A DNA stretch of 49,688 bases, taken from NCBI GenBank assembly GCA_016929295.1, contig JAFGJB010000234.1, positions 1-49,688 on the forward strand, given 5' to 3'. This stretch comes from Candidatus Zhuqueibacterota bacterium (GTDB taxonomy: Bacteria; Zhuqueibacterota; Zhuqueibacteria; Residuimicrobiales; Krinioviventaceae). The notes below the pieces were generated by a model, which saw only the letters and a program-made list of their open reading frames with translations, did not search any database and was not told where the DNA came from. The first letter of the stretch is position 1, and each line of letters begins with the position of its first letter. This document shows positions 1 through 8,148 of the stretch, piece after piece. The position numbers and the translations under genes were made by a program.

Positions 1-477
1 GTCCTTTTTGAAAAATGGGATGGCGTCACAGGAGGTCTGAGCGGCCTGTTAAATAATTCGAGATATCCGGACAGCCCGACCAGTAGCATAGAAATCACTT
101 CGTGGGAAATACCAACGGATGTCGGCGACAGCTACGGCACGAGAATACGCGGCTATTTGCACCCGCCGGCAACAGGCAAGTATATCTTTTGGATCTCCAG
201 CGATGACCAATCTCAATTATTCCTGAGCAGTGATGGTGACCCCGCCAACAAGGCGAAAATCTGTGAAGTCACGAGTTGGACAAATTCGAAAGAATGGGGC
301 AAAGAGACCAATCAGAAATCTGCTGCCATATCACTGGAAGTTGGCAAACATTATTACATGGAAACCATTCACATTGAGGGCAGTGGCGGTGACAATCTCG
401 CTGTTGCCTGGCAGCTGGAAGGTGGTAGCCGCGAAGTCATCAGCGGGGATTATCTATCACTCTATTTAGGTGACTGA
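1..477 (+). CDS. C-terminal end of a secreted PA14-domain protein (5' truncated)
   Basis: The frame is open from the first base of the window, so the gene begins upstream and only the last 158 residues are seen. They read as a PA14 domain, a carbohydrate-binding beta-sandwich found in secreted adhesins and glycosidases. Visible marks are a WDGVTG-like opening, the stretch GYLHPPATGKYIFWISSDD typical of the 'fluid drop' strand, a later GKHYYMETIHIEG strand and the AVAWQ strand near the end. Nothing follows the domain, so any sorting tail is absent. A strong terminator lies 20 bases downstream. The parent protein is probably large and extracellular, but its enzymatic part, if any, is outside the window. 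Confidence 0.8.
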   Translation, partial: VLFEKWDGVTGGLSGLLNNSRYPDSPTSSIEITSWEIPTDVGDSYGTRIRGYLHPPATGKYIFWISSDDQSQLFLSSDGDPANKAKICEVTSWTNSKEWGKETNQKSAAISLEVGKHYYMETIHIEGSGGDNLAVAWQLEGGSREVISGDYLSLYLGD

Positions 478-497
478 ACTATCAGTTCATTTTTGCA

Positions 498-528
498 CGC
501 CCGAGAAAAATTCTCGGGCGTTTTTTCT
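498..528 (+). terminator. Rho-independent terminator after the PA14 gene
   Basis: A perfect 10-bp stem, CGCCCGAGAA / TTCTCGGGCG, encloses an AAA loop and is followed directly by six T residues. It begins 20 bases after the PA14 stop codon and separates that gene from the membrane protein that follows. Confidence 0.93.
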
Positions 529-557
529 TATCTCCCCTGTCAGATATCTGATCATTC

Positions 558-1289
558 ATGGATTATTATTGCGCCAAGGATTTTGCCGGACCATCGTTTG
601 AGCTGTTTCAAATGCCGCATCTAATGGCCCTGGCCGTCGTTCTCCTCTTTACATCATTTGTCATATTCCTACGATGGCGTCAGAATCAAATACTGAACGA
701 TACATTCCGCACATCGCTCGCTGTTTTGTTAATTCTGCAAGAAATCTCTTATCACCTGTGGAATATCTACATCGATGAGTGGACGCTGCAAAAGATGCTG
801 CCCCTGCATTTGTGCAGTGCCTTTGTGTGGCTGAGTGCGGTCATGCTGATCACCAGGAGTCGCTCCATTTACGAATTCAGCTTTTTTCTCGGCACAGCCG
901 GCGCCTTGCAGGCATTATTGACCCCGGACATTGCTGACTATGGTTTTCCGCACTATCGCTTTTTCCACGTCTTCATCTCGCACGGCGCCATCATCATCGC
1001 GGCAGTCTATATGACGATCGTCGAGGGCTATCGGCCGACATGGCGGTCGATGCGCAGAGTTTTTCTCTGGTTGAATGTTTATGCCGTTTTCGTCTACTTG
1101 ATCAACATGCTGATCGGCAGCAATTATATGTATGTGACGCACAAGCCGGAAACCGCCAGTCTGCTCGATGTATTGGGACCGTGGCCGATTTACATTTTGG
1201 CCGGAGAAGCCATGGCTCTCGTCATGTTCCTCCTCCTCTACCTGCCATTCGCGCTCTCCGACCGAAGAACAGCCAGAAATACCGGATGA
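558..1289 (+). CDS. YwaF-like (TIGR02206) integral membrane protein
   Basis: A 243-residue protein with about seven hydrophobic helices. It resembles the YwaF/TMEM164-like family of integral membrane proteins, whose bacterial function is not established. Supporting marks are an N-terminal FELFQMPHL segment leading into helix 1, an acidic/aromatic segment before helix 3, the LPLHLCSAF motif around residues 81-89 and a PHYRFFHVFISHG segment near 135-147. The ATG at 558 is the first start after the upstream terminator. The gene stands alone, and convergent hairpins follow it. The family call is fairly firm, the function unknown. Confidence 0.75.
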   Translation: MDYYCAKDFAGPSFELFQMPHLMALAVVLLFTSFVIFLRWRQNQILNDTFRTSLAVLLILQEISYHLWNIYIDEWTLQKMLPLHLCSAFVWLSAVMLITRSRSIYEFSFFLGTAGALQALLTPDIADYGFPHYRFFHVFISHGAIIIAAVYMTIVEGYRPTWRSMRRVFLWLNVYAVFVYLINMLIGSNYMYVTHKPETASLLDVLGPWPIYILAGEAMALVMFLLLYLPFALSDRRTARNTG

Positions 1290-1298
1290 GAAAAAATT

Positions 1299-1416
1299 CG
1301 CCGAGGATTTCCTAGTCATCGGCGTTAAATGGGTAAGGACTTGTAGTCCGTATAGCGCTTAAAGCCCTCAGACATTCCACGTCCAGGGAATGAATCCCTG
1401 GACGATCGATCTTTTT
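1299..1416. repeat. Cluster of three hairpins in a convergent intergenic region
   Basis: Three inverted repeats follow one another: CGCCGA (1299-1304) with TCGGCG (1319-1324); GGACT-TGT-AGTCC (1337-1349); and the perfect 10-bp stem CGTCCAGGGA (1380-1389) / TCCCTGGACG (1395-1404) with a 5-base loop. The last is followed by GATCGATC and five T residues. It may be a bidirectional terminator between the two convergent genes, a REP/BIME-like extragenic repeat, or both. Whether copies exist elsewhere in the genome cannot be seen here. Confidence 0.6.
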
Positions 1417-1524
1417 CAAACCGCTGCTTACTGATTTTATTGTCGTTCCTGAGCTAACTGTATAGGCAAGCTCAAACAATATTTTTTGATAAAAAATGCT
1501 CAGTTCATCGAACCTTATGTTTTT

Positions 1525-1567
1525 TATAATCTTCGTGCTTCGTGTGCTCCGTGGTGAATAATCCAGG
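1525..1567 (-). repeat. Degenerate 'ttcaccacggag...cacgaag' interspersed-repeat remnant
   Basis: On the minus strand this reads TTCACCACGGAGCACACGAA followed by GCACGAAG. It encodes a short His/Glu/Lys-rich string (FTTEHTKHED) before a stop. From memory, runs of this type recur between genes of many environmental bacteria, often near GxxExxY-family genes. No such gene is present here, so this would be a remnant. The rest of the gene-free stretch 1417-1524 shows nothing I recognise. Confidence 0.35.
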
Positions 1568-2926
1568 CTAGATGATATAATCTGTCCCATAAGGCCAGCG
1601 CTGCGGTCGCGACAGCATGGCGTTCGCTTCGTCATCATTGATAAAGCGCTCTTTTTGTGCATCCCAATAGAGCTTGCGCGGCAGCTTCATGGCGATGTGG
1701 CTGATAAGGCAATTGGTGCAGGCGCGATGCCCGACTTCTGCCGGTGCGATGGGTGGTTTACGCGTCACAATGCTGTTGAGCCAGTCGCCGTGCTGTTCCT
1801 CGCTGATGGGCAGATGAATTTCATCAGCGCCGATCTCTGATGTGAGAATTTTAGGATCACTCGCCTCCAGAGCCTGCGCATTCAGACCACGCCTGATCGG
1901 ATCCGTCGCCGTGACAGTATAGTCGCCGCGCGTGACAAAAATCCAGCCCTCATCGCCTTCAAAGCGAACGCCATTGGGAAAGTCACCGCTGATCTGCATG
2001 GTGGCGCCGTTGGCAAATGTTGCTTCGACATAGAAAGGACCATGCACGTCCCACAAACCGGAGGTCGGAAACTCCGCTCGGGCTTCCACGGCAATCGGAC
2101 CCGTATATTCTGTGCCCATACCCCAGTTTGCTGTATCGAGATGGTGCGCCCCCCACCCGGTGATCATGCCGGCGCCGAACTGCTCACAGCGCAGCCAACC
2201 GGGACGCGAATAGTCGTTCTGGGGATGCACGCGCTTTTCCGTATAGTAAACATATTCAGTGGCGCCAAGCCACATGTCGTAATTCAGGTTCGGCGGTACG
2301 GGCATTTCCGCTTCTTCCGGGCCGGACGGATCGCCAGGCAAACCGATCTTTATATTTTTCACCTGGCCGATGCGGCCATTGCGAACCAGTTCGCAGGCGA
2401 TGCGAAATTGCGGCATGGAACGCTGCTGACTGCCGATTTGCAGGATGCGCCCTGTTCGATGAATCACATCGCTCATCAGACGGCCTTCCGCCACCGTGAG
2501 CGACGCCGGTTTTTGCAGATAGATGTCTTTGCCGGCCAATGCTGCCTCGATAGCCGGCTGTGCATGCCAATGATCCGGCGTACTGATGATGACGGCGTCG
2601 ATCTCCTTGTCAGCAAGGAGATCTTTATAGTCAGCATATGTTTTTATATCGCTGATCTTTTTGTTTTTATTTTTTTCATACCACGTCGCAATAAACTGCT
2701 TGCCTTCTTCGAGACGCTTGACATCCAGATCGCTGACCGCCATGACCCGGGCATTGTCGTATTTCATCGTTTCCGGCAGGTCATGATCGCGCGCGATGCG
2801 ACCGCAACCAATCTGGCCGACATTGATCCTGTTGCTCGGCGCATTTTTGCCAAGGACAAAAGACGGGACGATCATCGGTGCTGCGATGGCAGCTGTCGTC
2901 CTTTTGATAAAATCTCTTCTTTTCAT
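1568..2926 (-). CDS. Tat-exported Gfo/Idh/MocA family oxidoreductase
   Basis: A 452-residue NAD(P)-dependent dehydrogenase-like protein. It opens with a twin-arginine signal (MKRRDFIKRTTAA) and a hydrophobic run ending near SFVLG, so it is probably exported folded to the periplasm. The Rossmann part follows (VGQIGCGRIARDHDLPE), then the EKP-like motif as LQKPAS and a large C-terminal sugar-binding alpha/beta domain. The ATG at 2926 is preferred over a GTG at 2932 because CGGAG lies five bases upstream of the ATG and would overlap the GTG. It starts 17 bases after the stop of pepD and is probably in one operon with it. Such exported members often act on sugars or inositols. The substrate cannot be told here. 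Confidence 0.88.
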   Translation of the reverse strand: MKRRDFIKRTTAAIAAPMIVPSFVLGKNAPSNRINVGQIGCGRIARDHDLPETMKYDNARVMAVSDLDVKRLEEGKQFIATWYEKNKNKKISDIKTYADYKDLLADKEIDAVIISTPDHWHAQPAIEAALAGKDIYLQKPASLTVAEGRLMSDVIHRTGRILQIGSQQRSMPQFRIACELVRNGRIGQVKNIKIGLPGDPSGPEEAEMPVPPNLNYDMWLGATEYVYYTEKRVHPQNDYSRPGWLRCEQFGAGMITGWGAHHLDTANWGMGTEYTGPIAVEARAEFPTSGLWDVHGPFYVEATFANGATMQISGDFPNGVRFEGDEGWIFVTRGDYTVTATDPIRRGLNAQALEASDPKILTSEIGADEIHLPISEEQHGDWLNSIVTRKPPIAPAEVGHRACTNCLISHIAMKLPRKLYWDAQKERFINDDEANAMLSRPQRWPYGTDYII

Positions 2927-2942
2927 AATCACTCCGTTTCGA

Positions 2943-4394
2943 TCAGGCCAAAGCCTCCAGCATTTTGACGATATGCTTATAAAACACCGCCACAGAGCCG
3001 ATGTGAACGCGTTCCTCAGGCGAGTGCGGGTACTTGATCGTCGGGCCTACAGAGATCATATCCATGCCGGGAAATTTTTCACCGATGAGCCCGCACTCGA
3101 GTCCGGCGTGGATGGCCTGATATTGCGCTCGTTTTCCGGTCACCTCTTTATAAGTGGCGAGCGCCACCTTGAGCAACTCGGAGTCGAGATTGGGCATCCA
3201 GCCGGGGTATCCCTTTGGCTGCTCGACGGATGCGCCGGCCAGTCCGGCGATGGCAGCGAGCTTGTCAAGGGTTGCCCCAAGTGCTTTCATATTGGAGCTG
3301 CGACTGCTCATCAGCACGTTGAACGCTTTCGAATCACAAGTGACTGCTGCGACATTATTGGATGTTTCGACGAGATTTTTAATTGTCCGGCTCATTGCCA
3401 GCGGGCCGTGCGGCAATGCGAACAGCAATGACAGCAATCTTGCCTGGGATTTTTCATCGAGAACCTTGCAGTCCGTTTTGGCAATTTCCTCAACCGAGAT
3501 CTGCATGGCCTGCTCTATCGGGCTGAACTCTTGCTGGATATCCTGAAGCGCTGAATTCAATTGCGATTTGAATTTACGAAGTTCGCTGCCATTGATGACG
3601 AGTTGTGCTGAGGCTTCTCGCGGAATGGCGTTATGTTTATCACCGCCATGAAAACAGGCCACCTCGATGGGCATAATTTGACTGAGCTGATAAAGCAGTC
3701 GGTTCAATATTTTCAAGGCATTGCCGCGCCCTTCATGGATGTCAATGCCGGAGTGGCCGCCGCGCAGGCCTGTGAGTTTTACGAGCAGCGCTTTGTTTCC
3801 CTTGGCGGAGGTGCGTTTGACCGGAAGGGTCAGATTGGTATCGCGCCCGCCCGCGCAGCCAACCGAAAATACGCCGATCTCCTCGCTGTCCAAATTGATC
3901 ATCATTTGGCCATGCAGCCATTTCCTGGACACTGACCTGGCGCCATTGAGACCGCGTTCTTCATCAACGGTGAACAATCCTTCCAGCGGACCGTGCACCA
4001 GATTATCATCCGCGAAAATTGCGCAGATCGCTGCCACACCAATGCCATTGTCAGCGCCGAGCGTCGTTCCATCGGCTTGCAGCCAGTCGCCACGGCGCAC
4101 GAGTTGAATGGCGTCGGAATCGAAATCAAACTCTTTTGTTGAATTTTTTACGCACACCATATCAAGATGGCCTTGCAGGGCAATCGTCCTGGCATCCCGG
4201 TGTCCCGGCGAGGCGGATTTGCGCACAATGACATTGCCGGTCTTGTCTTTTTCGTACTCACATCCCAATTCTTTTGCAACGGAAATGACCCATTCTGCAG
4301 CAACTTTTTCATTTCCGGATGCGCGCGGGATTTTACGGATGGCGTCAAAATAGTGCCAAAGCAGTTTGGGCTCAACATTTTCAATAACAGACAT
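2943..4394 (-). CDS. pepD: Aminoacyl-histidine dipeptidase (peptidase M20C)
   Basis: A 483-residue cytosolic di-zinc peptidase of the PepD type, which cleaves Xaa-His dipeptides such as carnosine and other unspecific dipeptides. Metal-site motifs are visible: LQGHLDMVC (His76, Asp78), LGADNGIGVA (Asp115, bridging), DEERGLNGA (catalytic and metal Glu pair at 145-146) and a C-terminal YPHSPEERV with the last His. The length fits the family. The start is the ATG at 4394, which has GGAGG seven bases upstream; the longer open frame to 4460 has no ribosome-binding site. It is the first gene of a two-gene minus-strand unit with the Tat oxidoreductase. Confidence 0.93.
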   Translation of the reverse strand: MSVIENVEPKLLWHYFDAIRKIPRASGNEKVAAEWVISVAKELGCEYEKDKTGNVIVRKSASPGHRDARTIALQGHLDMVCVKNSTKEFDFDSDAIQLVRRGDWLQADGTTLGADNGIGVAAICAIFADDNLVHGPLEGLFTVDEERGLNGARSVSRKWLHGQMMINLDSEEIGVFSVGCAGGRDTNLTLPVKRTSAKGNKALLVKLTGLRGGHSGIDIHEGRGNALKILNRLLYQLSQIMPIEVACFHGGDKHNAIPREASAQLVINGSELRKFKSQLNSALQDIQQEFSPIEQAMQISVEEIAKTDCKVLDEKSQARLLSLLFALPHGPLAMSRTIKNLVETSNNVAAVTCDSKAFNVLMSSRSSNMKALGATLDKLAAIAGLAGASVEQPKGYPGWMPNLDSELLKVALATYKEVTGKRAQYQAIHAGLECGLIGEKFPGMDMISVGPTIKYPHSPEERVHIGSVAVFYKHIVKMLEALA

Positions 4395-4538
4395 TGCTAC
4401 CTCCTGATCATGACTTGCTCTGATTTTTAGAAATATACAAGAAGGGTGAATGAATAGCAAGCAAAGACTGAAAGGAATCGAAATTTATCCCCCATTTGAA
4501 AACATGTCGACTGGCCGGTGCGGCAGAGTTTTTGCAGC

Positions 4539-5330
4539 TCAGCGTTCTATGATGGACACGCTGCCATTGACAGTTTCAAGCTCGATGAGCTCACCGCCAC
4601 CATTTATTTCGCCGCTGACGTTTTTGGGTCCCCATTTTCCTCTCACTTCAAGCGGGAAATCGGTGTTGATGCTGCCGTTGACCGTCGAAATTTCAACGTC
4701 CGCTGCAATGTCTCCATCAAGCGCAAGTTTAACGCTGCCATTTACCGTGTTCAGGCTGACGCCGTCCATCAAATCGCTTGTGCTGATATCAACATAAATG
4801 CTGCCATTCGTAGTGCTGGCCTCAACAGCTCCGGCAATTGCCTCGGCAGTTATCTTGCCATTTGTCGTAGAGAGGGACAGCTTGCCCTCGACGCCGACCA
4901 CGTCGACGGCGCCATTTACCGACGATGCTTCAATATTCATCTCTTCGGGCACCTTGATCGCAAAGTTCACCGTCACGTTCGGTTTGCCGACACCGGAAAT
5001 CCAGTCCCAGAAGCCGCCGCTTCCATCATGAGGCTTTTCAACGCGGATATCCAGCCGGTCATTTCGTTTTCGCACGACGATCTCGACGTTTTCCATAAAG
5101 TCGCGCGCATCCCTTTTGTTGCTGGCGCGAACCTGGATTTCGGCATACACATCAACACCATCCTCGTCCCAGGTCTCGATGAATATTTTACCGTTGACGG
5201 TTTCGACAGAAACCTCGTCGCCGTCAAATTCATGTTGCTTGTGATATTCGCGCGTGATCGTCCCGCTGAAACAGGCTGCCAGCCCCACAAGCAGAAAAAG
5301 TACGAAAGATACTGTAATTTTTTTTGGCAT
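4539..5330 (-). CDS. DUF4097-type lipoprotein with NG-repeat beta structure
   Basis: A 263-residue lipoprotein. The signal peptide MPKKITVSFVLFLLVG ends in the lipobox LAAC, with Cys20 as lipid anchor. The rest is a DUF4097-like repeat region. A short strand-turn motif, (E/S/N)(T/S)(V/T)NG(K/S/A), recurs seven times as ETVNGKI, SSVNGAV, STTNGKI, STTNGSI, NTVNGSV, STVNGSI and ETVNGSV, which suggests a right-handed beta-solenoid. The ATG at 5330 is chosen over 5369 because the signal peptide starts there and GGAG lies upstream. The role is unknown; family members are commonly envelope proteins, and some are linked to stress regulators, which are not seen here. It is transcribed away from the polyprenyl synthase gene. 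Confidence 0.82.
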   Translation of the reverse strand: MPKKITVSFVLFLLVGLAACFSGTITREYHKQHEFDGDEVSVETVNGKIFIETWDEDGVDVYAEIQVRASNKRDARDFMENVEIVVRKRNDRLDIRVEKPHDGSGGFWDWISGVGKPNVTVNFAIKVPEEMNIEASSVNGAVDVVGVEGKLSLSTTNGKITAEAIAGAVEASTTNGSIYVDISTSDLMDGVSLNTVNGSVKLALDGDIAADVEISTVNGSINTDFPLEVRGKWGPKNVSGEINGGGELIELETVNGSVSIIER

Positions 5331-5493
5331 ATTTATTTGCTCTCCTCGGAAATAGATTTGCCCTTTCAATCCTCTCTACGGAATTGCGTCAAAAAATGTT
5401 CCAGAAAATATTGGCAGGCCTGGCGCCGCTGATGCCTGACCAGAGGAGGCGATAATTGCAGATGTAACAGGAATTTATTGAAGGACTTAACTG

Positions 5494-5522
5494 TTGACAG
5501 TAAGTTTTATAATTGGTAAATT
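5494..5522 (+). promoter_or_regulatory. Possible sigma70-type promoter for the polyprenyl synthase run
   Basis: TTGACA at 5494-5499 is followed after 17 bases by TAAATT (5517-5522), about 47 bases before the GTG start at 5570. The -35 is perfect and the -10 matches four of six positions. It lies in the 239-base gap between the divergent lipoprotein and synthase genes. A weak hairpin, CAGGC (5415-5419) / GCCTG (5434-5438), is the only other structure seen in the gap. Confidence 0.45.
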
Positions 5523-5569
5523 GAATTTTGCAAAACCATGATCATGCAGGAATTTGATAAAGGATATTT

Positions 5570-6544
5570 GTGAACATAAGCGAGATTGCCGAGCCTGTCA
5601 AGGAATATTTTGAAAATTTCGATTCAGTCTTTATAAAAAAATTTCATTCGCAGGTGCCGCTTGTTGATAAAGTGGTCAACTATATTGCCGGCAAAAGAGG
5701 AAAGCGCTTGCGCCCGCTTCTCGTTTTTTTAACAGCGCAGCTTCATGGCAGTGTCCTGGCAAAAACCATGAATGCGGCGATTGTGGTTGAGATGTTTCAC
5801 ACTGCCACCCTTGTGCATGACGATGTCGTCGATGGTTCAAACATGCGTCGAGGCTCCCGGACCGTCAACGATATTTGGGACAACAAAATTTCCATCCTCA
5901 TTGGTGATCTTTTGTTTTCCAAAACTTTGGCCGCCATAGTTGACTTGCAAGATAATCACGCTGTCGCCATTCTGTCTGCCGCTGCTGAACGTATTACGGA
6001 AGGGGAATTGCTGCAGATTGCTTTCACAACCAAATCAAACGTCAGCGAAGCAGATTATTTCGATCTCATCAACAAAAAAACAGCGGCGCTTTTCAGCGCT
6101 GCGTGTCAGATGGGAGCGCTGTCCGTGAGGGACGATGCAACGGCGTTGCAGAACATGTCGGGCTTTGGCGAAAACTATGGCATTGCCTTTCAGATAATGG
6201 ATGACCTCCTCGATTACCTCGGTGATACGCACACGCTTGGCAAGCCGACGGGAAATGATTTACGTGAAGGGAAAGTGACGCTGCCACTCATTCATGCCCT
6301 CAGCACTGCGCATGCAGACGCGCGTGCCGAAATATTGAGTGTGCTTGAGCGCGGCGTCGAGTCCAGCGAAGAGATCGCATCTATCGTCAAATTTATCTCG
6401 ACCTACAGTGGCGTCGATTACGCGTTGAGCGAGGCAAAAAAATATGCGGCGCGAGCGCTTGAATTCCTTCAATCCTACCCGGACTCACCTGCAAAAAAGA
6501 GTTTGATAGAACTGGTTGATCATTCAATAAGTAGAGAAAAATAG
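5570..6544 (+). CDS. Polyprenyl (long-chain isoprenyl) diphosphate synthase
   Basis: A 324-residue trans-isoprenyl diphosphate synthase that condenses isopentenyl units onto an allylic diphosphate, giving quinone side chains or related lipids. Both aspartate-rich motifs are intact: HDDVVD at residues 83-88 and MDDLLD at 210-215. GKRGKRLRP (41-49) binds diphosphate. No bulky residue pair precedes the first DDxxD motif (MFHTATLVHDD), which is compatible with a long-chain product, so an octaprenyl- or heptaprenyl-type enzyme is likely. The start is GTG at 5570 with AAAGGA about eight bases before it. It heads a plus-strand run; the next gene begins 21 bases after its stop. Confidence 0.9.
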   Translation: MNISEIAEPVKEYFENFDSVFIKKFHSQVPLVDKVVNYIAGKRGKRLRPLLVFLTAQLHGSVLAKTMNAAIVVEMFHTATLVHDDVVDGSNMRRGSRTVNDIWDNKISILIGDLLFSKTLAAIVDLQDNHAVAILSAAAERITEGELLQIAFTTKSNVSEADYFDLINKKTAALFSAACQMGALSVRDDATALQNMSGFGENYGIAFQIMDDLLDYLGDTHTLGKPTGNDLREGKVTLPLIHALSTAHADARAEILSVLERGVESSEEIASIVKFISTYSGVDYALSEAKKYAARALEFLQSYPDSPAKKSLIELVDHSISREK

Positions 6545-6565
6545 CCCCTGGTCTCGCCCCTGCGC

Positions 6566-7609
6566 ATGAATATTAATAAAATATTGATCATTCGCTCGAG
6601 CTCTATTGGCGATATTTTACTGGCAACGCCGTTGCTGCGACTCTTGCGGCACAGATTTCAGACCGCACGCATCGATTTCATCATAAAAACGCAATTTCAT
6701 GATCTCCTGCGCATGAATCCCCTCATCGATCATATTTATACTCTCGACACGCGAGAGGGCATCTCGGCACTCATCCGCTTGCGCAAAGAGGCAAGGGAGC
6801 AGGGGTATGATCTCGTCATTGACATCCATAATAATATTCGCAGCCACTATCTGCGCAGAATACCGCATGCGCATATTGTCAAGATAAAAAAATACAAATG
6901 GTCTCGTTTCTTTCTGGTTGCGTTCGGCTGGAATTTCTATCGGGCTATTGTGCCGGTGCATCAACGCTATATCGACACGGTCGCCCATTTGGGAATTGTC
7001 GATGACGGACGCGGACTAGAGTTCTACCCGGATCCCGCCGTCCAAACATCCATGCACAGCAGACTCGGCGAGGCGGGATTTGATTTTGATCGACCGACAG
7101 TCGGCGTCGCCCCGGGCGCCAGCTTTGCCACGAAAAGGTGGCCGGTTGAAAATTTCGCCCAGGTGGTGAAGCGAATGGTGGATGAACTAAAGGTGCAGAT
7201 CCTGCTTTTTGGAGACACATCCGATGCGCAGTTAACCCAATACATCGCGCGCGCGGCAGAGCACTCTGTATTCGATCTTGCCGGCAAACTAACGCTCATG
7301 GAATCCGCCTGTGCCCTGGCATATTCCAATGTTGTGCTGACCAATGACACCGGGCTCATGCATCTGGCTACGGCATTTAAAATATCGACGGTGGCGATCT
7401 TTGGTCCAACGGTCAGGGAACTCGGTTTTTTCCCTGTCGGCGCCAACACATCGGTCATTGAAAATATCGGTTTGTCCTGCAGGCCGTGCACCCATACCGG
7501 CCGGAAAACCTGTCCGAAAAAGCACTTTCAGTGCATGCGAGAGATAAAACCGGATCAGGTATTTGTGAGCGTGTGCGGTGCGCTCAAAGGGCAATCTCGA
7601 GGTTGCTAA
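6566..7609 (+). CDS. Glycosyltransferase family 9 (heptosyltransferase-like)
   Basis: A 347-residue GT-B glycosyltransferase of family 9, which adds heptose or related sugars to the lipopolysaccharide core at the inner face of the cytoplasmic membrane. Marks are the N-terminal SSIGDILLATPLLR loop, VGVAPGASFATKRWP at the start of the second Rossmann half, and VLTNDTGLMHLA for donor binding followed by AIFGPT. The C-terminal Cys cluster (CRPC...CPKKHFQC) is usual in this family. It fits a diderm envelope. The sugar donor cannot be deduced. It lies between isoprenoid and translation genes without other core-synthesis genes nearby. Confidence 0.9.
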   Translation: MNINKILIIRSSSIGDILLATPLLRLLRHRFQTARIDFIIKTQFHDLLRMNPLIDHIYTLDTREGISALIRLRKEAREQGYDLVIDIHNNIRSHYLRRIPHAHIVKIKKYKWSRFFLVAFGWNFYRAIVPVHQRYIDTVAHLGIVDDGRGLEFYPDPAVQTSMHSRLGEAGFDFDRPTVGVAPGASFATKRWPVENFAQVVKRMVDELKVQILLFGDTSDAQLTQYIARAAEHSVFDLAGKLTLMESACALAYSNVVLTNDTGLMHLATAFKISTVAIFGPTVRELGFFPVGANTSVIENIGLSCRPCTHTGRKTCPKKHFQCMREIKPDQVFVSVCGALKGQSRGC

Positions 7610-7640
7610 AGAGCAGCAAAAACTGTATATTCAGGTGTTC

Positions 7641-7781
7641 ATGGTGAAACCAAGATTCTGTGTCGACCGGGCGTTGGCGACCGTCTTCATTCTCTTGGCG
7701 AGCCTCATATTTCTCGATATCATTCTGACACAAAATCCGGGTGAAAGGCGACAGTGTGCAAGGACAAGAGTTAGCATATAA
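7641..7781 (+). CDS. Possible 46-residue single-helix membrane protein
   Basis: A short frame with one clear hydrophobic helix (ALATVFILLASLIFLDIIL, about residues 11-29) between a basic N-terminus and a basic tail. It fills the 146 bases between the GT9 gene and rsfS and overlaps the rsfS start by 26 bases. In FCB-group genomes a membrane protein with a LytR C-terminal domain often precedes rsfS, so this may be its truncated remainder. That is inference, and no LytR-like residues are left. The start has only a weak ribosome-binding site. It could also be chance. Confidence 0.35.
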   Translation: MVKPRFCVDRALATVFILLASLIFLDIILTQNPGERRQCARTRVSI

Positions 7782-8148
7782 AATTGCCGATCTGATCCTC
7801 GAAAAAAAAGGCGAGGATATCGTCATTCAGGATTTGCGCGAGGTTACGTCGATGACCGACTTTTTTGTCCTGTGCAGTGTCGATGTGGATGTGCAGGCAA
7901 AAGCCATAATGGACCATATCAAAGACCAGCTCCTTTATCAAAGCATAAAACCCTGGCACACCGAAGGTAACGCCCACAGCAGCTGGATATTGCTTGATTT
8001 CGTCGATGTTGTTGTCCATATATTCAGAAAAGAAGCGCGCACTTTTTATGGTCTGGAACAGCTGTGGGGAGATGCAAAAACTGAAGAAATCAAGGAAAAA
8101 GATGACACCGCAGGAACACATACAAAGCGTACTGAGCAAGACTCTTGA
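7756..8148 (+). CDS. rsfS: Ribosomal silencing factor RsfS
   Basis: A 130-residue protein of the RsfS/DUF143 (Iojap) family, which binds ribosomal protein uL14 and blocks subunit joining when nutrients are scarce. The core is visible: DLREVTSMTDFFVLCS, an Ala/Lys helix, WHTEGNAHSSWILLDFVDVVVHIF and the closing FYGLEQLWGDA. The start chosen is the GTG at 7756, with AAAGG seven bases upstream; a GTG at 7741 is in frame but poorly spaced. The Lys/Glu/Thr-rich tail after DAKTEE overlaps the argS start by 47 bases, so translation of the two genes is probably coupled. Confidence 0.9.
   Translation: MQGQELAYKIADLILEKKGEDIVIQDLREVTSMTDFFVLCSVDVDVQAKAIMDHIKDQLLYQSIKPWHTEGNAHSSWILLDFVDVVVHIFRKEARTFYGLEQLWGDAKTEEIKEKDDTAGTHTKRTEQDS

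Noticed and set aside
2042-2968. Long plus-strand open frame (308 codons) opposite the Tat oxidoreductase
   Set aside because: It is antisense to a well-supported gene with signal peptide and family motifs, has no ribosome-binding site and shows no protein-like pattern.
5508-5513. TATAAT eight bases after the TTGACA at 5494
   Set aside because: The spacing is far too short for a sigma70 promoter; TAAATT at 5517 has the correct 17-base spacing.
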